Positions 61,749 to 64,000 of a stretch of 64,000 nt of DNA are shown one piece after another. The notes under the pieces were generated by a model, which had not been told where the DNA came from, ran no database searches, and saw nothing but the letters and a program-made list of their open reading frames with translations. Source of the DNA: an uncultured Oceanospirillales bacterium. Its GTDB lineage: Bacteria; Pseudomonadota; Gammaproteobacteria; Xanthomonadales; SZUA-36. Location: the NCBI GenBank assembly GCA_913055655.1, contig CAJXKA010000001.1, forward strand, positions 1,178,842 through 1,242,841. The letters run 5' to 3'. The number at the start of each line of letters is the position of its first letter. Positions within the stretch are counted from its first letter, which is position 1. The position numbers and the translations under genes are program-made.

Positions 61749-63929
61749 TCAGTTCCCCGGCGCGTAGGGGAATTCCAGTGACTGGTAGTGCTCGAGCGAA
61801 TGCGGCGGTGGTTGCACCCCCGCCGGCCAGTCCAGGCCGGCGCGGTCCTGGAAATAGGCCAGACAGGCATTTCGCCACCATCGCGCCTCGGCCACCTGCA
61901 CATCAAGAAAATCAGCAACGCGATCGCGCCGCGTCTCGTCGACATGTTTTCCAAGTGACAGCCAGGCCTCCCGCATGGCCTCCGCCTCCTTCACGCCGTG
62001 GTCATAGTGCGCCACCAGCGATTCCCAGAGCGTCTTGCCATCCGCCATCTCGTGATCCCACGGCAGGCGATGGAACCACAGCAGGTACTCGTCCGGCACG
62101 GTTGCGAGGTCACCGAAACGTTCGCCGACCGGGCCGTGGTACTGCTCGACCGCGTTGCTGCCCGATGCGGTGCGGTCAAAGCCGATGCCGTCCGGACCCG
62201 CGTGGTGGTAATACACCGGGTTCCACTCCGGCCGGCCCAGGTCATCGACCCACGGCGCCGGGCCGTAGTGATGGCCCGTGCCCATGATGTGGGTCAGCCC
62301 CAGCGGCGTCATGTAGTCGACCACGGCCTCGCGCGAGCGCATCATCAGGTCGGCCGCGCCGTCGACAAACGCCGGATCGGTGCTGAAGGTCTGGCGCAGC
62401 CATTCCTTGGCGATGTCACGCGACGACAGCTCCGGGTTCCAGGCCAGCCGCCCGAAGGCATACCAGTTCGCCTGGTCGAAATCCGAGCCGCTCCAGTCGC
62501 GGTCGCGGCCGATATTGGCAACGCCGGCCATGCCGGTCAGTTCATGACCATGCAGGCGACCGTCCACCACCTTCGCCACTGTCGAGCCCTGGCCGTCCGC
62601 CCAGGTGTCGGCATCCAGCACCTCTTCCCAGAGCGCGCCCAGGTAGACGAGATGGGTGGAGAAGCCCAGGTACTCCTTGGTGACCTGGAACTCCATCATC
62701 AGGGGCGTTTCCGGCATGCCGCCGAACATCGGGTGGAACGGTTCACGCGGCTGGAAATCGAGCGGGCCGTTCTTGACCTGGACCAGCACGTTGTCGGCGA
62801 ATTCACCGTCGAGGGGCTTGAACTCCGTGTAGGCCTGGCGGACCCGGTCTTCCGGGTCGGTCTCGGAGTAGACGAACGCCCGCCACATCACCACGCCACC
62901 GTGCGGCGCGACGGCGGCGGCCAGCATATTGGCGCCGTCCGCGTGGCTGCGGCCGTATTCACGCGGCCCCGGCTGGCCCTCGGAGTTGGCCTTGACCAGG
63001 AAACCACCAAAGTCGGGAATGGCCGCGTAAATCTCGTCCGCCTTCTCCCGCCACCAGCGCCTTACGTCCGGGTCCAGCGGGTCCGCCGTGTCGAGACCGC
63101 CAATGTCGCGAGGTGCGCTCCAGCGGGCCGAGAGATAAACCTGGATGCCCCAGGGCCGGAAGATGTCGGCCAGTTTCGCCGCCTTGGCGATGTATCGCGG
63201 CGTCAGCACTTCGGCCGCGGCGTTCACGTTATTCAGCACCGTGCCATTGATGCCGATGGACGCGTTGGCGCGGGCGTAGTCGGTGTAGCGCGGGTCGACG
63301 ATATTCGGCAGCCGCCACCAGTCCCAGATCGATTGCCCGGCGTAACCGCGCTCAACATAACGGTCCAGGTTATCCCAGTGATTCAGCAGCCGCAGTTTCA
63401 CCCGCGGCGTGTCCGACAGGTCCAGGCCGGCCATGCCACCACCGGCCTGCAGGTGCCGGAGCAGCGCGAATACGCCGTATACCACGCCGCGTTCATCGTG
63501 GCCGGCGATGACGGTGTACCTGCCGTCTTTCGCGGCGATCGTCCTGACGAGATAGCCTTCCGGCCCGATATCGTCGGCAGGCAAATCCAGCGCGGACAGC
63601 CATTGACTGTCACCGAAGGTGCCGATGACGATGTCGCCTTCCCGGGGCGCTTGCGACTCGCCGGTTGACTCGGCCAACACCGGCGAACTGCCGGTCATGC
63701 GGGACAGGCCCAGCCGTAACTCATCGCGTGCCGCCGCCAGGGCCGGCGTGAGCGGCTGGCCAACCGTGACCGTGCGGGCCTGGGCGCTCACCTTGTCGGC
63801 GACCGCTGCCGGTAAAGGCGCGTAGCGCAGCCAGAGGTCGTATCCGTCTTCGGCAAGGCCGGCGCCGGACATGGCCAGCAGCGCCAGGGTCGTCATCAAC
63901 AGGTGCAATCGGCGGGTCACTGTCATCAT
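61749..63929 (-). CDS. aguA: Exported alpha-glucuronidase (GH67)
   Basis: The 726-residue hydrolase has a signal peptide (RLHLLMTTLALLAMSGAGLA) and the GH67 body: an N-terminal beta-sandwich, then a barrel with KLRLLNHWDNLDRYVERGYA, FLVKANSEGQPGPREYGRSH (catalytic Glu region) and EFKPLDGEFADN (the Asp/Glu pair), and a helical C-terminus with YYHHAGPDGIGFDRT. It removes 4-O-methylglucuronic acid from xylan-derived aldouronic acids. Export means the reaction runs in the periplasm, after which the symporter downstream could take up the product. Two ATGs in a row start the frame with GGAGAAG before them; either is possible. Confidence 0.94.
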   Translation of the reverse strand: MMTVTRRLHLLMTTLALLAMSGAGLAEDGYDLWLRYAPLPAAVADKVSAQARTVTVGQPLTPALAAARDELRLGLSRMTGSSPVLAESTGESQAPREGDIVIGTFGDSQWLSALDLPADDIGPEGYLVRTIAAKDGRYTVIAGHDERGVVYGVFALLRHLQAGGGMAGLDLSDTPRVKLRLLNHWDNLDRYVERGYAGQSIWDWWRLPNIVDPRYTDYARANASIGINGTVLNNVNAAAEVLTPRYIAKAAKLADIFRPWGIQVYLSARWSAPRDIGGLDTADPLDPDVRRWWREKADEIYAAIPDFGGFLVKANSEGQPGPREYGRSHADGANMLAAAVAPHGGVVMWRAFVYSETDPEDRVRQAYTEFKPLDGEFADNVLVQVKNGPLDFQPREPFHPMFGGMPETPLMMEFQVTKEYLGFSTHLVYLGALWEEVLDADTWADGQGSTVAKVVDGRLHGHELTGMAGVANIGRDRDWSGSDFDQANWYAFGRLAWNPELSSRDIAKEWLRQTFSTDPAFVDGAADLMMRSREAVVDYMTPLGLTHIMGTGHHYGPAPWVDDLGRPEWNPVYYHHAGPDGIGFDRTASGSNAVEQYHGPVGERFGDLATVPDEYLLWFHRLPWDHEMADGKTLWESLVAHYDHGVKEAEAMREAWLSLGKHVDETRRDRVADFLDVQVAEARWWRNACLAYFQDRAGLDWPAGVQPPPHSLEHYQSLEFPYAPGN

Positions 63930-64000
63930 CGTTTCGACTTCTCCGGTCGGAGTCAGGTTTGAGCCAGTATCGTGGCCGCGGACATCGCTGTCATCCTGAC

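Overview
The window is a dense, high-GC stretch of bacterial chromosome (about two-thirds G+C by eye). It has 53 supported protein-coding genes, no rRNA or tRNA, no CRISPR array and no insertion sequence. EttA, RdgC, the RimB-RimK pair, iron-type SodB, PBP7/PbpG and an AlaA-type transaminase point to a gammaproteobacterium. The sucrose-synthesis cluster, a periplasmic alpha-glucuronidase with a Na+/solute symporter, and many exported metalloproteases and lipoproteins suggest a salt-adapted, polymer-degrading lineage such as Wenzhouxiangellaceae or Chromatiales. The taxon is an inference from gene content only.

Layout. 1-6189 is ordinary: the exported N-terminus of an MscK-like channel (cut by the window edge), a 2-hydroxyacid dehydrogenase, EttA, a homocysteine methyltransferase coupled to a PaaI-like thioesterase, and an M48 lipoprotein protease. 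6271-20083 is the most unusual part. A divergent exported TPR protein with a catalytically degenerate CHAT domain faces a tightly coupled seven-gene plus-strand operon. That operon encodes two membrane-anchored VWA proteins, a small FHA-like protein, a MotA/TolQ/ExbB-like channel, an exported pseudo-HtrA protein with a cytoplasmic FHA domain, a Ser/Thr kinase fused through one membrane helix to periplasmic repeats and an FGE-sulfatase-like domain, and a disordered exported protein. An exported 260-residue protein and a MORN-repeat lipoprotein converge on it. My reading is that the VWA proteins replace MotB/ExbD as stator partners of the channel and that phospho-signalling controls the complex. 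I know of no described system with this composition.

20241-31756 holds metabolic and envelope genes: MFS transporter, SnoaL-like protein, MOSC protein, GT4 glycosyltransferase, LysR regulator, AlaA-like transaminase, Na+/H+ antiporter, SodB with pirin, DUF4870 protein and PbpG. 31775-37620 is a four-gene sps-spp-fruK-ams sucrose cluster. 37662-51306 holds a di-haem oxidoreductase, a Lpd-like flavoprotein, RdgC, an OmpA-like lipoprotein coupled to a GIY-YIG protein, RimB-RimK, a large zinc metalloprotease with a DUF4139 protein, and a histidine kinase/response regulator pair. 51554-57120 holds a PadR regulator, a membrane protein and a Cys-rich lipoprotein in one operon, then a secreted protein with an internal duplication and a YpfJ-like metallopeptidase. 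57204-63929 holds a metallo-beta-lactamase-fold protein, an LTA-synthase-like enzyme, the symporter and alpha-glucuronidase.

There is no gene-free stretch longer than about 300 bases. The longest gaps (51307-51553, 30715-30913, 43227-43410, 24441-24613) carry the palindromes, promoter candidates and hairpins listed below or nothing recognisable. Many long open frames lie antisense to real genes; these are GC-bias shadows and are omitted.
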